NCBI RefSeq assembly: GCF_006864365.1
Contig: NZ_QHLJ01000007.1
Coordinates: forward strand, 1-64,000
Origin: Campylobacter sp. MIT 99-7217
GTDB taxonomy: Bacteria; Campylobacterota; Campylobacteria; Campylobacterales; Campylobacteraceae
Length of the DNA: 64,000 bases
Direction: 5' to 3'
This document shows positions 41,876 to 51,636 of the stretch, in pieces; position 1 is the first letter of the stretch; each line of letters opens with the position of its first letter. Below the pieces are notes generated by a model. That model worked only from the letters and a program-made list of their open reading frames with translations, was not told the origin of the DNA and did not search any database. The translations under genes and the position numbers were made by a program.

Positions 41876-42365
41876 TTCCTTTTAAAGTTTTGATCATCTC
41901 CCTTTGCATTTGCACCACAAAAGCGTCGTATTCTTGCTTATCTTCATTCTTTATTTTGATGATTTTTGCTGTTTTTTCATCTAATGCTTCAAAAAATAAT
42001 GCTATTTTACTACGATTTAGTTCAAATCTGCCATAATAAATTTGATTTTGTTTTAAACATGTTTCTAAAAGTTGCAAATTTTCAAAATTTACCCCACATA
42101 AATTTGCTTTTTGCTCTAATTCAAGTAAAGAATTTTCAGAAAGAATTCGCTGTTCTAAGCCCTTTATATCTTCTCTTAGTTTTAAAATCAGCTCAAATAA
42201 AAGCCTCTCGCCCTCTGTAAAATCCGTTTTAAAGCTTAGCTTTTTCCACCTATCATTAATCTTGCTTAGGTTAAGATTAAAATACTCTTGCATAAACTGC
42301 TCATCATCTAAGCTTGCTTCTTGAAAGTCTATCCTTAAAGCTGTTTTAAAAAAATTCATTGCCAT
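41862..42365 (-). CDS. Conserved hypothetical protein
   Basis: 167 residues, no signal peptide or membrane helix, charged and mainly helical, with a Glu-Leu rich middle (LILKLREDIKGLEQRIL). It could be a cytoplasmic PilZ-like or coiled-coil protein, but no motif decides this. It overlaps both neighbours (mqnP by 10 bases, the coiled-coil gene by 14), so it is translated in an operon with them. Confidence 0.72.
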   Translation of the reverse strand: MAMNFFKTALRIDFQEASLDDEQFMQEYFNLNLSKINDRWKKLSFKTDFTEGERLLFELILKLREDIKGLEQRILSENSLLELEQKANLCGVNFENLQLLETCLKQNQIYYGRFELNRSKIALFFEALDEKTAKIIKIKNEDKQEYDAFVVQMQREMIKTLKGNDNE

Positions 42366-43231
42366 AACAAATCAACCCATACAAAAATAAAAAATATAAT
42401 ACTCAAATACCCATTTAAGGTAAAAAATGCTCTATCAATATGAATGAAATTTTTATGCACGATCTTGTGTTCAAAAAACAAAATAACAGCACAAACTAAA
42501 ACACCTAAAAAAGAGATAAGATGCAAGGGTGCTATCCAGACAAATAAAAGCCAAAAAATCACAGCCAAGATATGACAACAAGCTGAAATCATCAAAGTAG
42601 CTTTTTCTCCAAACTGAGCAGGTATAGAGTGTAAGCCCTTTTCTTTGTCATAGTCAATATCTTGCAAGCTATAAAGCAAATCAAAGCCTCCAGCCCAAAA
42701 AGTAACCCCTAAACACAAAATAACGCTGTAAATTTCTATTTTCCCAAGCACCATAACACTAGCAGCAATAGGTGCTAAACCCAAACAAAAACCAAGCACA
42801 AGATGAGCTAAAGAAGAAAAGCGTTTGAAAGCAGAATAAAGAGCTAAAATAAAAAGTATAGGAAAGGATAGCATAAAAGCAAGTGAATTGATAAAATACG
42901 AGCAAGCTATAAAGATACAAGCATTTATGATGATAAATACCCAAATGCTCTTTCTATCTATCGCTCCGCTGATATTAGGACGATTTTTACAGCGAGGATT
43001 GTCCTTATCGATATCTTCGTCCATTAAACGATTTACCGCCATAGCAAAATTTCTTGCACTTACAGCACAAATGATACCCAAAATCAGCACTTTAAAACCA
43101 AACCAAGCACTATCGTTAATCATCTTAGAAGCAACCATAAGCGATATAAATAAAAAAGGTAGAGCGAAAATAGAGTGCTTAAATACAACCAAATCAAGCA
43201 AAATCTTAAATTTAAGATAGATTGTTTTCAT
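42356..43231 (-). CDS. mqnP: UbiA-family prenyltransferase, probably MqnP
   Basis: 291 residues from MKTIYLKF (a TTG five codons earlier is less likely). About eight membrane helices and both Asp motifs of UbiA enzymes: NRLMDEDIDKDNPR and DIDYDKEKG. It attaches a polyprenyl chain to an aromatic acid. Campylobacter makes menaquinone by the futalosine route, so the MqnP role is more likely than ubiquinone synthesis; annotated as ubiA in many genomes. Confidence 0.9.
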   Translation of the reverse strand: MKTIYLKFKILLDLVVFKHSIFALPFLFISLMVASKMINDSAWFGFKVLILGIICAVSARNFAMAVNRLMDEDIDKDNPRCKNRPNISGAIDRKSIWVFIIINACIFIACSYFINSLAFMLSFPILFILALYSAFKRFSSLAHLVLGFCLGLAPIAASVMVLGKIEIYSVILCLGVTFWAGGFDLLYSLQDIDYDKEKGLHSIPAQFGEKATLMISACCHILAVIFWLLFVWIAPLHLISFLGVLVCAVILFFEHKIVHKNFIHIDRAFFTLNGYLSIIFFIFVWVDLLWQ

Positions 43232-43302
43232 TAAACTCGCTTTCAAAAAATTTGTGTATGATTTTACAATAAAATATTTAAATTTTAAAGAAAGCTTTTA
43301 AA

Positions 43303-44178
43303 ATGTTTTTTGAATTTGCGATCATTGGCACAACGGCAAGTGGAAAAACTGCCTTAGCAAATGCCCTAGCCTATGAGTTTGAAGCTGTGATACTCAGTCT
43401 TGATAGTCTTTTAGTTTATAAACAAATCAACATAGCCTCGGCAAAAATGGATAGTAAAATTTTAGAAGAACTTGACATTTTTGGCGTAAATTTGTTAGAT
43501 ATTGATGAGCATTTTAGTGTGGGTTTGTTTTTTAAGGAGTATCAAAAGGCAAAAGAATTTGCACAAAAAAAAGATAAAGCCCTCATCATCACAGGAGGCA
43601 CAAGTTTTTATCTTAAGGCTTTGCTTAGTGGATTAAGCGAGGATTTACCCTTTGTGAAAAGTGATTTGAGTAATGAGGCTATTTATGAACTCATGCAAAA
43701 TTATGATGCAAATGCAAATATTGCCAAAAATGACACTTATAGACTTCAAAAATGGCACAGCATATACATACAAACAAAGCAAGCTCCAAGTAAGTTTTTA
43801 AAAAACACTACAAAAGCACCTCTCATAAAAGAGCTTGAAATTTTTGATCTAACATGGGAAAAAGAAGAACTTAAAAAAAATATCCAAAAACGCACCCAAG
43901 ATATGCTCAAAAAAGGACTCATAGAAGAAGCAAGGACTCTTTTTTCAAGATATGATCCCTCTTTAAAACCCTTAAATTCCATAGGGCTTAAAGAATGCAA
44001 GGATTTTTTAGATCAAAAAATTTCAAAAGATGAGCTTGAAGCACTTATCAACACACACACCGCACAACTTGCTAAACGCCAAAGAACCTTCAATAAAAAA
44101 TTCATCAAAAATGATCTTAACAAAGATAAAGCCCTTGATAAACTAAGATCTTATATGAAACTTAAACTTGATCTTTAA
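43303..44178 (+). CDS. miaA: tRNA dimethylallyltransferase MiaA
   Basis: 291 residues. P-loop [16 protein letters not shown] near the N-terminus, [16 protein letters not shown] (DSMQVYRGMDIGTAK counterpart), [13 protein letters not shown] and the GLKECKDFL region. Modifies A37 of tRNAs reading UNN codons. Divergent from mqnP. Confidence 0.96.
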   Translation: MFFEFAIIGTTASGKTALANALAYEFEAVILSLDSLLVYKQINIASAKMDSKILEELDIFGVNLLDIDEHFSVGLFFKEYQKAKEFAQKKDKALIITGGTSFYLKALLSGLSEDLPFVKSDLSNEAIYELMQNYDANANIAKNDTYRLQKWHSIYIQTKQAPSKFLKNTTKAPLIKELEIFDLTWEKEELKKNIQKRTQDMLKKGLIEEARTLFSRYDPSLKPLNSIGLKECKDFLDQKISKDELEALINTHTAQLAKRQRTFNKKFIKNDLNKDKALDKLRSYMKLKLDL

Positions 44179-44274
44179 GTTAATCAAACTAGAATATAAA
44201 TTTACCAAGCCTATTTTTATCTAAAATATTTAGCTGTCTTTGTTTTAAAGGCAATCAAACATTATACTTAAAAT

Positions 44275-44370
44275 TTAAATTTAAAGACTAAAGTTTTTTT
44301 AAAAAGAGGCGATATAGGAAGTAAATCTTTTCAAAATATTGCTTTAAGCTCGGTTCGCCGAGCTTTTTTT
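44275..44370 (+). ncRNA. Candidate small RNA downstream of miaA
   Basis: A possible 96-base transcript: TATACT at 44263-44268 would start it near 44275. It ends at a strong terminator. The middle has a short hairpin, AAAAGA (44302-44307) with TCTTTT (44326-44331), exposing a purine-rich GAGGCGATATAGGAAG loop that could pair with ribosome sites or CU-rich RNA. It could instead be the 3' UTR of miaA. No match to SRP, 6S or tmRNA is visible. Confidence 0.4.
44346..44370 (+). terminator. Strong intrinsic terminator
   Basis: AAGCTCGG pairs with CCGAGCTT around a stable TTCG tetraloop, followed by an unbroken run of T. It is the clearest terminator in the window and lies 168 bases after miaA, which suggests a transcript in between. 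Confidence 0.9.
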
Positions 44371-44533
44371 ATGTCTAAAAATTTATCCTAACTCTTTACT
44401 TTCGTATTTGAAAAAAGTTTAGTAATGGGTAATAATTTTGTAAAAATAAAGCCTATCCTTGGAATTTATGTTCTATGAAAATATAAAAATTTATAGTCAA
44501 TAAAGTTTAATTTTAAATTTATAATAATTCTTG

Positions 44534-44539
44534 TATAAT
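44534..44539 (+). promoter_or_regulatory. Predicted rpmE promoter
   Basis: TTGTATAATTTT has a perfect TATAAT 41 bases upstream of rpmE, with AAAGGAAA as the ribosome site. Confidence 0.55.
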
Positions 44540-44580
44540 TTTCAACTTTATGTCTATAAATTTAACCAAAGGAAATAACC

Positions 44581-44781
44581 ATGAAAAAAGATATTCACCC
44601 TGAATATGTTGATTGTAAAGTAAGTTGTGCTTGCGGTAATACCTTTGTTACTCGTAGCAACAAAACAGAACTTAAGGTCGATATTTGCTCTAATTGCCAC
44701 CCTTTTTTTACAGGAAGTGAAAAAATTGTCGATACAGCTGGTCGTGTAGAGAAATTTAAGAAAAAATACGCAATGCAATAA
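44581..44781 (+). CDS. rpmE: 50S ribosomal protein L31
   Basis: 66 residues. Zinc-binding form: CACGN at 16-20 region and CSNCHPFF near 36-43 supply the cysteines, and [16 protein letters not shown] is the L31 signature. First gene of the run rpmE-rsmI-rlmB-like-RodZ-like. Confidence 0.97.
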   Translation: MKKDIHPEYVDCKVSCACGNTFVTRSNKTELKVDICSNCHPFFTGSEKIVDTAGRVEKFKKKYAMQ

Positions 44782-44785
44782 TTCA

Positions 44786-45613
44786 ATGCTTTATTTCGTT
44801 CCTACTCCCATAGGAAATTTACTTGATATTTCTTTTCGAAGCTTAGAAATTTTAAAGGCTTGTGAGGTTTTGATCTGCGAAGATACAAGAGTGAGCAAGT
44901 CCTTGATCAATCTTTTAAATTCAAAGTATTCTTGCTCTATAAAACCTCAGCTTTTTTTATCCTTGCACTCTCATAATGAAGAAGAGTTTTTAAAACAAAT
45001 CAGCGAGGATTTATTTCAAAAAGAAGTTGTTTGCGTAAGTGATGCAGGAATGCCAGCAATAAGTGATCCGGGAAATTTTCTAATCAAATTTGCACTTGAA
45101 AATAACATTGCTTTTGAGGTTTTGCCCGGAGCAAATGCTGCTTTAGTTGCTTTAGTCTCAAGCGGATTTTGTGAAAAAGAGTTTATATTTTTGGGATTTT
45201 TGAGCAATAAAGGAACTTCAAGGCAAAAAGATATAGAAAAACTTTTAAATTACCCCTTTGCAAGTATAGTTTATGAAGCACCAAGTAGGGTTTTATCCTT
45301 GGTTCAAGATATAGCAAAAATAGACGCTCAAAGGGAAATTTTTGCTATAAAAGAAATCAGTAAAAAATTTGAGACTAAATTTAAAAATAAAGCTAAAAAA
45401 CTTGCAAATGAACTTGAAAAAAGCAATTTAAATGGAGAATGGGTGCTTGTTATATCAGCCCGTGAAGATGCAAATTTTAAACAAAATACCTTATGCGAGC
45501 AAGATATTTTAGAACTTGATCTGCCCTTAAAAACAAAAAGTAAATTGCTTTCAAAAATGAGTGGAAAAAATGCAAAAGAAATTTATAGCAAACTACTTTT
45601 AAGTGAAAATTAG
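44786..45613 (+). CDS. rsmI: 16S rRNA 2'-O-methyltransferase RsmI
   Basis: 275 residues of the tetrapyrrole methylase fold. LYFVPTPIGNLLDIS, CEDTRVSKSL, VSDAGMPAISDPGNFLI and VLPGANAALVAL are RsmI signatures. Methylates the ribose of C1402. Four bases after rpmE. Confidence 0.95.
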   Translation: MLYFVPTPIGNLLDISFRSLEILKACEVLICEDTRVSKSLINLLNSKYSCSIKPQLFLSLHSHNEEEFLKQISEDLFQKEVVCVSDAGMPAISDPGNFLIKFALENNIAFEVLPGANAALVALVSSGFCEKEFIFLGFLSNKGTSRQKDIEKLLNYPFASIVYEAPSRVLSLVQDIAKIDAQREIFAIKEISKKFETKFKNKAKKLANELEKSNLNGEWVLVISAREDANFKQNTLCEQDILELDLPLKTKSKLLSKMSGKNAKEIYSKLLLSEN

Positions 45614-45624
45614 GTATTATTGTG

Positions 45625-46305
45625 ATGATTGTTTATGGCAAGCAAGTATTTTTTTATATTTTACAAAAACATAAAGACTTGATCAATGAGCTTTACTTGG
45701 CAAAAGAGTGTGATAAGGCAAGTTTTTCGCAGATCGCAAAAAGTGGCTTTAAGATCAAAAGACTTGATTTTAAAGCTGCTCAAGCCTTAGCCAAAGGGGG
45801 CAATCATCAGGGCTTTTTGATGGATATCAAGGACTTTGAGTTTTGTAAATTTAGTGATTTAAAAAAGAAAAAATTTCTTGTTATGCTATATGGGATCACT
45901 GATGTTGGAAATATCGGTGCGATAGCAAGAACTGCTTATGCTTTGGGTGTTGATGGCTTGATTTGCGTTGGCAAGAGTCTTAAAATGGACGCTATCATAA
46001 AAGCAAGTAGTGGTGCAGCACTTGATATACCGATAAGCTTGGTTGAAGATGGCTTGAGTGCTTTAAATGAACTAAAGCAACTTGATTTTTTTCTTTACGC
46101 AAGCTTGGGTGGTGGCAAAGATGTTCGCTTAATCAAAGCTAGAGATAAAAAGGTTTTGATCATGGGCAGTGAGGGCTTTGGTATCCCCAAAAAGATCATT
46201 GAAAAAAGTGATGAATGTATAGGTATTCACATGAAAAATGATTTTGATAGTTTAAATGTTAGTGCAGCATTTGCAATACTTTGTGATAGGATAAACAATG
46301 GATAG
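45625..46305 (+). CDS. SpoU-family 23S rRNA/tRNA 2'-O-methyltransferase (RlmB-like)
   Basis: 226 residues from the ATG at 45625 (a GTG immediately before it is also in frame). N-terminal substrate-binding part with the KGGNHQGFLMDI motif, then a SPOUT domain: YGITDVGNIGAIARTAYALG (motif 1), IMGSEGFGI (motif 2) and SLNVSAAFAILCDRI (motif 3). Closest to RlmB, which methylates G2251 of 23S; the exact target is inferred. Confidence 0.88.
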   Translation: MIVYGKQVFFYILQKHKDLINELYLAKECDKASFSQIAKSGFKIKRLDFKAAQALAKGGNHQGFLMDIKDFEFCKFSDLKKKKFLVMLYGITDVGNIGAIARTAYALGVDGLICVGKSLKMDAIIKASSGAALDIPISLVEDGLSALNELKQLDFFLYASLGGGKDVRLIKARDKKVLIMGSEGFGIPKKIIEKSDECIGIHMKNDFDSLNVSAAFAILCDRINNG

Positions 46306-47242
46306 ACTTAAAAATTTAAATTTAAAGGAAGTGAGTGCAAAAACTCAGATTGAAACTGATTTTTTAAATGCACTTATAGAAAAAGACTTTGAAAGACTTA
46401 GTCGTTTTAATGTAAAAGGATTTTTGAAAATTCTTACAAGAGAGTATGATATTGATTTTACTAAATTTCTTGAAGAATACGAAACATTCTTGCATGGCGA
46501 TGAAGCAGAAGAAACAAGTGAAAAAGAAGATAAAAAAATTACCATAGCCACGCAAATTGATGCCTATCAACAAACATCTTCAAGTCTTTGGATTTGGTTT
46601 GTTGTTATCATTGCTATTATCGGTGGCTTAGGATATGCTATCTATCAGTATGATTTACTTAAAATGTTTATCGATAAAAATCCTACGCAAAGCTCAAGTT
46701 CAGCTGTAGTAGATATCATTGATGAAGCTCAAAATAATATCAAAAGCGTTGTTGTTGTGAATGAAGAAGAAAATAAAAGCACAGAAAACACACAAACAAG
46801 TCCTCAAGAAGAAGATAGTAATGCCACAGATGATGTCTCTATACAAAATAACACTCAAACCGGAGAAACAAAAACCCTTCAAGAACAAATTGCCCAGCAC
46901 AATGAAAGTGAAGAGAAAAATCCCCAAAATACAAATAATGAACTTAGTATAAATGCAAATCAAGAAGTTATTTTTAGCACAAATGGTAAGGTTTGGGTGG
47001 GCTTTATTAAGCTTGAAAATGGCGAAAAAAGGGCTATGGTTACAGAAAATAATTTCAGTGCTGATCTAAGCGTAAATCAGCTTCTTTTAATCGGAGCTAC
47101 TGAAATCACGCTTCTTGATCCACAGGGACAAAGTCAGGTTTTTCCAGCAGGAAATTCCAAACGCTTTTTGATCGAAAATGGCACAATTAAGGCTATTAGT
47201 TTAGGCGAATTTATGAAATATAATAAAGGTAAAGAATGGTAA
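46298..47242 (+). CDS. RodZ-like membrane protein
   Basis: 314 residues. N-terminal HTH-like cytoplasmic part (LKEVSAKTQIETDFLNAL and a RFNVKGFLKILTREYDID helix set, like RodZ), one membrane helix (SSLWIWFVVIIAIIGGLGYA, about 93-112), a long Asn/Glu/Thr/Ser-rich linker, and a C-terminal beta-rich domain (VWVGFIKLENGEKRAM). RodZ couples MreB to the envelope; mreBC is elsewhere in this window. It overlaps both neighbours by 7-8 bases. Confidence 0.78.
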   Translation: MDRLKNLNLKEVSAKTQIETDFLNALIEKDFERLSRFNVKGFLKILTREYDIDFTKFLEEYETFLHGDEAEETSEKEDKKITIATQIDAYQQTSSSLWIWFVVIIAIIGGLGYAIYQYDLLKMFIDKNPTQSSSSAVVDIIDEAQNNIKSVVVVNEEENKSTENTQTSPQEEDSNATDDVSIQNNTQTGETKTLQEQIAQHNESEEKNPQNTNNELSINANQEVIFSTNGKVWVGFIKLENGEKRAMVTENNFSADLSVNQLLLIGATEITLLDPQGQSQVFPAGNSKRFLIENGTIKAISLGEFMKYNKGKEW

Positions 47243-48039
47243 AAACGCTCTTTCTTAGCCTCATTTTTATCAGCAATGCTCTAGCGATTAGTTCTTTAGA
47301 GCTGGCTCGAAATATGGTTAATGACCCAAACAAAGAAGCTCAGCTAAAACTTTTATTTGAAAGTAAATCATATACATTAGACGGGCATATCAATGTTGCA
47401 GAAATCACACGGATACTCAAAGCAAATTCTTTGATCAATCTCAACATGCCCGGTTCAAGAAATTTGGAACTCACCTTTAAAAGCAAAGCTAATGGCATTT
47501 TATTTTTAAAAATTATTAATGAAAGTTTAAATCAAGCTGGCTTTGTATATTTTATCCCAAATGAGCTTTCTTTTGATAGAGATTTGCTTGTATATAAACT
47601 CAGCATAGAGTCAAGATATATACTTGATCCAGCAAATTTTTATAATATCTTAAAATCAAATTCAGTTTATATACAAAATATCCAAAAAATCAATCCCTAC
47701 ACCTATGAATACACCCTTGATTTTGACCGTGCAAAGTTAAAACCAAATACGGATATAAATCCTAATCAAGCCAAAAAACTAGAAAGACCCTTAAGAGAAT
47801 ATATCTTTCTTTCCAAAAATGCAAAAAAACTTCAAATTTTAGCAAGTGCTGGGGATTCTTGGTTTGCAAAAATTCAGTTTTTAGATAAGAATTTAAATCT
47901 TATTCAAAGTATCTCTCTTACTGAAGTAAGTCAGGAGTTCAAAGGTCAAATCCCAAGCAATACAAGCTATATTATCGTGGGCGATACTTTTAGCCTTGAT
48001 AATATACGCAGAGGTCTTGAAATCACTCTTGAAAACTAA
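47236..48039 (+). CDS. Conserved periplasmic protein
   Basis: 267 residues. A signal peptide of about 18 residues (SLIFISNALA) and then a beta-rich secreted domain with no catalytic motif that I recognise. It follows the RodZ-like gene with a 7-base overlap, as in C. jejuni, so the two probably act together at the envelope. Function unknown. It ends 1 base before the convergent murD stop. Confidence 0.78.
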   Translation: MVKTLFLSLIFISNALAISSLELARNMVNDPNKEAQLKLLFESKSYTLDGHINVAEITRILKANSLINLNMPGSRNLELTFKSKANGILFLKIINESLNQAGFVYFIPNELSFDRDLLVYKLSIESRYILDPANFYNILKSNSVYIQNIQKINPYTYEYTLDFDRAKLKPNTDINPNQAKKLERPLREYIFLSKNAKKLQILASAGDSWFAKIQFLDKNLNLIQSISLTEVSQEFKGQIPSNTSYIIVGDTFSLDNIRRGLEITLEN

Positions 48040-49248
48040 TTAAAGCTCTTTCACGCTTTGCTTAAAAACATCGCCTCTTTGAGCATAGGAGCTAAACTGA
48101 TCAAGGCTTGCACAAGCTGGACTTAAAAGCCCAACCTCGCCTTTTTGAAGCACTTTTGAAATTTCTTCAATCGCCTTTTTAAGCTCTTTGCATTCAAGCA
48201 CTTTTAAGCCATGATTTGTAGCATAATCAACCATTTTAGCACTGCTCAAACCGATAGCATAAAGACAGATATCAAAATCTTTCATAAATTCAAAAAAAGC
48301 GTTTAAATCCACGCCTTTATCATCTCCGCCTACAATAAGATGAATTTTTTTATCCTTATAACGTAAAAGAGCAGCCATAGCAGCACTTTCGTTTGTAGCC
48401 TTAGTGTCATTGACCCAAAGTCTGTTTTGAGAGTCAAAAAACTCCTCAAGCTTGTTTGCTTCCATAACAAAAGAATTTAACTTTTCATAGCTGATTTGAT
48501 CAAGTAAAATTTTCTCCACGCCCAAAGCCATGACCCCGTCAAGCAAAAAAGGCGTTTTAAAAGAAATTTTCTTTATATCAATACCAAGCTTTTGGGCTAA
48601 GTCAAACTCATCTTTGTAAGAAATCACAAAGGCTTTTGTGGGCGTTTTGGCATAAATTTCAGGCAAAATAGCCACATCAGTTTCATTAAGCCTTTCTAGC
48701 ACACTAAGCTTGGCTTGAACATAGTTTTCAAAATTTCCATGCCAAGAAAGATGATCAGGCGTTATAGGCAAAAGTGCGTAAATTTCAGGCTTTGCTGTTT
48801 TGGTATAATGAAGCGTGAAAGAAGAGGTTTCAAGTATCCAAATTTTAGCATAAGGATCAAGTTGTGCAAGAGGAGTGCCAACATTTCCCCCCATAACAGC
48901 ACCAACACCAGCTAGCAAATGCTGACACATTTGTGTAGTCGTGGTTTTGCCATTTGTCCCACTGATCCAAATACTCTTTGGCATAATGTCATAAAAAAAA
49001 TCATACTCACTTTGTAAATTTAAAGCCTTTTTAACAAGCTCATGCTCGCAAGGAAAACCAGGGCTTGGTATCTCAAGCTCACTTTTTAAAGGATCAAACT
49101 CACTCATAGGAAGCAAGGAATTTCCAAAATTATCCTTACTTTTTTGCTTAAATTGATCATCAAAAATATCAAATCCCCCAAGCTTAACACCCAAATTTTC
49201 AGCGATAGCACGCGTTGTTTTTCCGTATCCAAAAAGTGATTTTCTCAT
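48040..49248 (-). CDS. murD: UDP-N-acetylmuramoylalanine-D-glutamate ligase
   Basis: 402 residues. ATP site [12 protein letters not shown] (about 94-105), [26 protein letters not shown] and the C-terminal ligase segment [20 protein letters not shown]. Adds D-glutamate (made by MurI) to the wall precursor. Three bases after mraY. Confidence 0.96.
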   Translation of the reverse strand: MRKSLFGYGKTTRAIAENLGVKLGGFDIFDDQFKQKSKDNFGNSLLPMSEFDPLKSELEIPSPGFPCEHELVKKALNLQSEYDFFYDIMPKSIWISGTNGKTTTTQMCQHLLAGVGAVMGGNVGTPLAQLDPYAKIWILETSSFTLHYTKTAKPEIYALLPITPDHLSWHGNFENYVQAKLSVLERLNETDVAILPEIYAKTPTKAFVISYKDEFDLAQKLGIDIKKISFKTPFLLDGVMALGVEKILLDQISYEKLNSFVMEANKLEEFFDSQNRLWVNDTKATNESAAMAALLRYKDKKIHLIVGGDDKGVDLNAFFEFMKDFDICLYAIGLSSAKMVDYATNHGLKVLECKELKKAIEEISKVLQKGEVGLLSPACASLDQFSSYAQRGDVFKQSVKEL

Positions 49249-49251
49249 GTT

Positions 49252-50313
49252 TTACCTTAGCTTTATCGTCGCAAGAGCAAGTAAATTTGCTAAAAGTGCT
49301 ATCATCCAAAAACGAACGATGATTTTATTTTCCACCCAGCCTATTTTTTCAAAGTGATGATGAATGGGCGCCATTTTAAAAACTCTTTTATGAAAAATTT
49401 TAAAGCTTCCCACTTGTAAAATCACAGATATCGTTTCTAGCACAAAAACAAAACCGATGATTAAAAGCAAAATTTCATTTTTTGAAATGATACCAAGATA
49501 AGCGATAAATCCGCCTATAGCAAGGCTTCCACTATCGCCCATAAAAACTTGTGCCGGATAGCAGTTATACCACAAAAAGCCCATTAAAGCACCAACTAAA
49601 GCACAGCACACGATGACAACCTCGCCTAAGCCTTGAATTTTTGGCAAAAAGAGGTATTCGCTGTAATTGATATTGCCACTAAGATAAAGAAAAATCCCAA
49701 GAGTAGCAAGCGAAAAAATGCTTGGCACCGTGGCAAGTCCGTCAAGTCCGTCGGTTAAATTTACAGCATTTGAAGTGGCGATAAAAACAAGCACCCAAAA
49801 AAATATCGCAAAAATTCCCATATCAAAAAGAGGATGTTTATAAAAAGGTACGAAAAGCTCTGAACTTAAAACCCCACTTAAATACAAAGGCACACAGCAA
49901 ATAAGGCTTACTAGGATCAAAAATACCATTTTTGCACGAGCACTTAGCCCTGAGTGATTGTCCTTTTTGATGATCTTACCCAAATCATCGATAAAACCTA
50001 CCGCACAAAAAAGTACTAAACAAAATAAGGCTAAGATCACAAAAAGATTGTCAAATTTAACACTTAAAAGACTTGCTGTAAGGGTACAAAAAACAAAGAC
50101 CACGCCACCCATTGTCGGAGTAGAGCCTTTGCTTTGATGCGTGCTAGGAGCAAACTCATATATGGGCTGATTGGCATTTTTTGCTTTAGCCCAAGTGATG
50201 AATTTGGGCATTAAAAAAAGACTAAGACAAAGAGCGATAAAAAACGCAAAACCTGAACGCACACTGATATAAGTAAAAAAAGCATAATCACTAAAATAAG
50301 AAAGATAATACAA
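49252..50313 (-). CDS. mraY: Phospho-N-acetylmuramoyl-pentapeptide transferase
   Basis: 353 residues, about ten membrane helices. [18 protein letters not shown] (Asp-Asp), [25 protein letters not shown] and the [13 protein letters not shown] loop are MraY signatures. Makes lipid I. Confidence 0.98.
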   Translation of the reverse strand: MYYLSYFSDYAFFTYISVRSGFAFFIALCLSLFLMPKFITWAKAKNANQPIYEFAPSTHQSKGSTPTMGGVVFVFCTLTASLLSVKFDNLFVILALFCLVLFCAVGFIDDLGKIIKKDNHSGLSARAKMVFLILVSLICCVPLYLSGVLSSELFVPFYKHPLFDMGIFAIFFWVLVFIATSNAVNLTDGLDGLATVPSIFSLATLGIFLYLSGNINYSEYLFLPKIQGLGEVVIVCCALVGALMGFLWYNCYPAQVFMGDSGSLAIGGFIAYLGIISKNEILLLIIGFVFVLETISVILQVGSFKIFHKRVFKMAPIHHHFEKIGWVENKIIVRFWMIALLANLLALATIKLR

Positions 50314-50442
50314 AGCCCAAAACCTTATAAAAATTTAAAAGTTTAATTTTAATGAATTTTTGCTAAAAAATATTTAAAATTTAGTGTTTATTTGCTTTGA
50401 AATAAAAATATTTATAATTTTTTATCATTATTTATATTATTA

Positions 50443-50457
50443 TGATAATAATTAGCA
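50443..50457 (+). promoter_or_regulatory. Predicted Fur box
   Basis: TGATAATAATTAGCA matches the 7-1-7 Fur consensus TGATAATnATTATCA at all but one defined position, and an overlapping perfect 8-1-8 palindrome (ATTATTAT-G-ATAATAAT, 50436-50452) is also present. It sits 28 bases upstream of the TATAAT box and so would cover the -35 region. Confidence 0.75.
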
Positions 50458-50484
50458 TTAATTTTTGATTAAGTTCCACTTTTG

Positions 50485-50490
50485 TATAAT
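50485..50490 (+). promoter_or_regulatory. Predicted promoter of the ABC importer operon
   Basis: TTTTGTATAATTTC contains a perfect TATAAT, 43 bases before the start codon. With the Fur box just upstream, repression under iron-replete conditions is expected. Confidence 0.6.
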
Positions 50491-50532
50491 TTCTGCTACA
50501 CTTTTTAATAAAAAAAATTTAAGGAGATTTTG

Positions 50533-51636
50533 ATGAGGATTTGCAAATTCTTATTTATTTGTCTAGCCGTTTTTATCGGTACTCAAAGTTTTGCAGCCCA
50601 AAAAACTTTAACCGATGTTTTGGGTAGAGAAGTTAAGGTCAATTTACCCGCAAAACGCATTGCATTAGGTTTTTACTACACAGATTTTTTAGCTGTTGGT
50701 GGGGTAAAGGCTTTGGATAATGTAGTGGGTTTTTCAAAGGCTGTTTGGACTGATTGGACTCCTACTAGCTGGGAAGTTTATAGCAAGGCTGTGCCGAAAC
50801 TAACTAAACTTGAGGACTTTGGCGAGGCAGAAGTTGGAACTTTTTCTGTTGAAAAAGTGCTTTCTTTGAAGCCTGATTTGCTTATTTTAGCAGCTTGGCA
50901 ATGGCAAATACTCGAGTTTGATCTTGAGCCTGTGATTGAGGCAAATATCCCTATCATCGTGCTTGATTATAACCGCGAAAAGGTAGATTTGCATGTTAAA
51001 TCAACCGAGCTTTTAGGCGAGATCACCGGTGAAAAAGCAAGAGCAAAAGAGCTTGCAAACTGGTATAAAGGCATTGCTGATGATGTAAGCAAAAGAATCG
51101 CTAAGGCAAAATTACCAAAACCAAAAATTTATATCGAATTTGGCAACAAGGGTCCTAAAGAAGCAGGCATTACCTATGGTAAAGATATGTGGGGAAGTTT
51201 GATTGATTTAGCAGGTGGGGAAAATATAGCAGCTCCTTTTGTTGCCCAGTGGTCTCCTATCAATCCTGAGCAAGTCATAGTCTCAAAGCCTGAAGTTATC
51301 ATGATAGCAGGACGCGAAACTGAACTAAAGAAAAATGCTGAAGCTATGGTTATGGGTATAAATATCGATGAAAAAGAGGCTAAAAAAAGGCTTAATGCTT
51401 ACAAAAAACGCCCAGCTTGGAACGCCCTTCCTGCGATAAAAAATAACAGACTTTATGGAATTTATATGGGTGCTTCAAGGACTTTAGCAGATGGGGCTAT
51501 GGTGCAGTTTTTAGCTAAGGCTATGTATCCTGATTTGTTCAAAGATGTAGATCCTTTGAAAACTTACATAGATTTTCATAAAAAATACCTCCCTATCGTT
51601 CCTCAAGGAAGTTTTATTATCCAGGCTGATAAATGA
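50533..51636 (+). CDS. ABC importer periplasmic binding protein, first paralogue
   Basis: 367 residues from the ATG 6 bases after AAGGAGATTTTG (a TTG one codon earlier is in frame). Signal peptide ends at QSFA (about residue 22). Class III (FecB/BtuF-type) binding fold: TLTDVLGREVKVNLPAKRIA opens the domain and LSLKPDLLILA the first lobe motif. The ligand is probably an iron complex (siderophore, haem or similar), inferred from the Fur box and the FecCD permease. 4-base overlap with a close paralogue. Confidence 0.9.
   Translation: MRICKFLFICLAVFIGTQSFAAQKTLTDVLGREVKVNLPAKRIALGFYYTDFLAVGGVKALDNVVGFSKAVWTDWTPTSWEVYSKAVPKLTKLEDFGEAEVGTFSVEKVLSLKPDLLILAAWQWQILEFDLEPVIEANIPIIVLDYNREKVDLHVKSTELLGEITGEKARAKELANWYKGIADDVSKRIAKAKLPKPKIYIEFGNKGPKEAGITYGKDMWGSLIDLAGGENIAAPFVAQWSPINPEQVIVSKPEVIMIAGRETELKKNAEAMVMGINIDEKEAKKRLNAYKKRPAWNALPAIKNNRLYGIYMGASRTLADGAMVQFLAKAMYPDLFKDVDPLKTYIDFHKKYLPIVPQGSFIIQADK

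Larger units (their letters stand above)
44179..44580. other. Intergenic region with candidate small RNA and rpmE promoter
   Basis: About 400 bases with no open frame of note. It holds a -10-like TATACT at 44263-44268, a strong intrinsic terminator at 44346-44370, and the rpmE promoter (TATAAT at 44534-44539). The part between 44371 and 44530 shows nothing I recognise. Confidence 0.6.
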
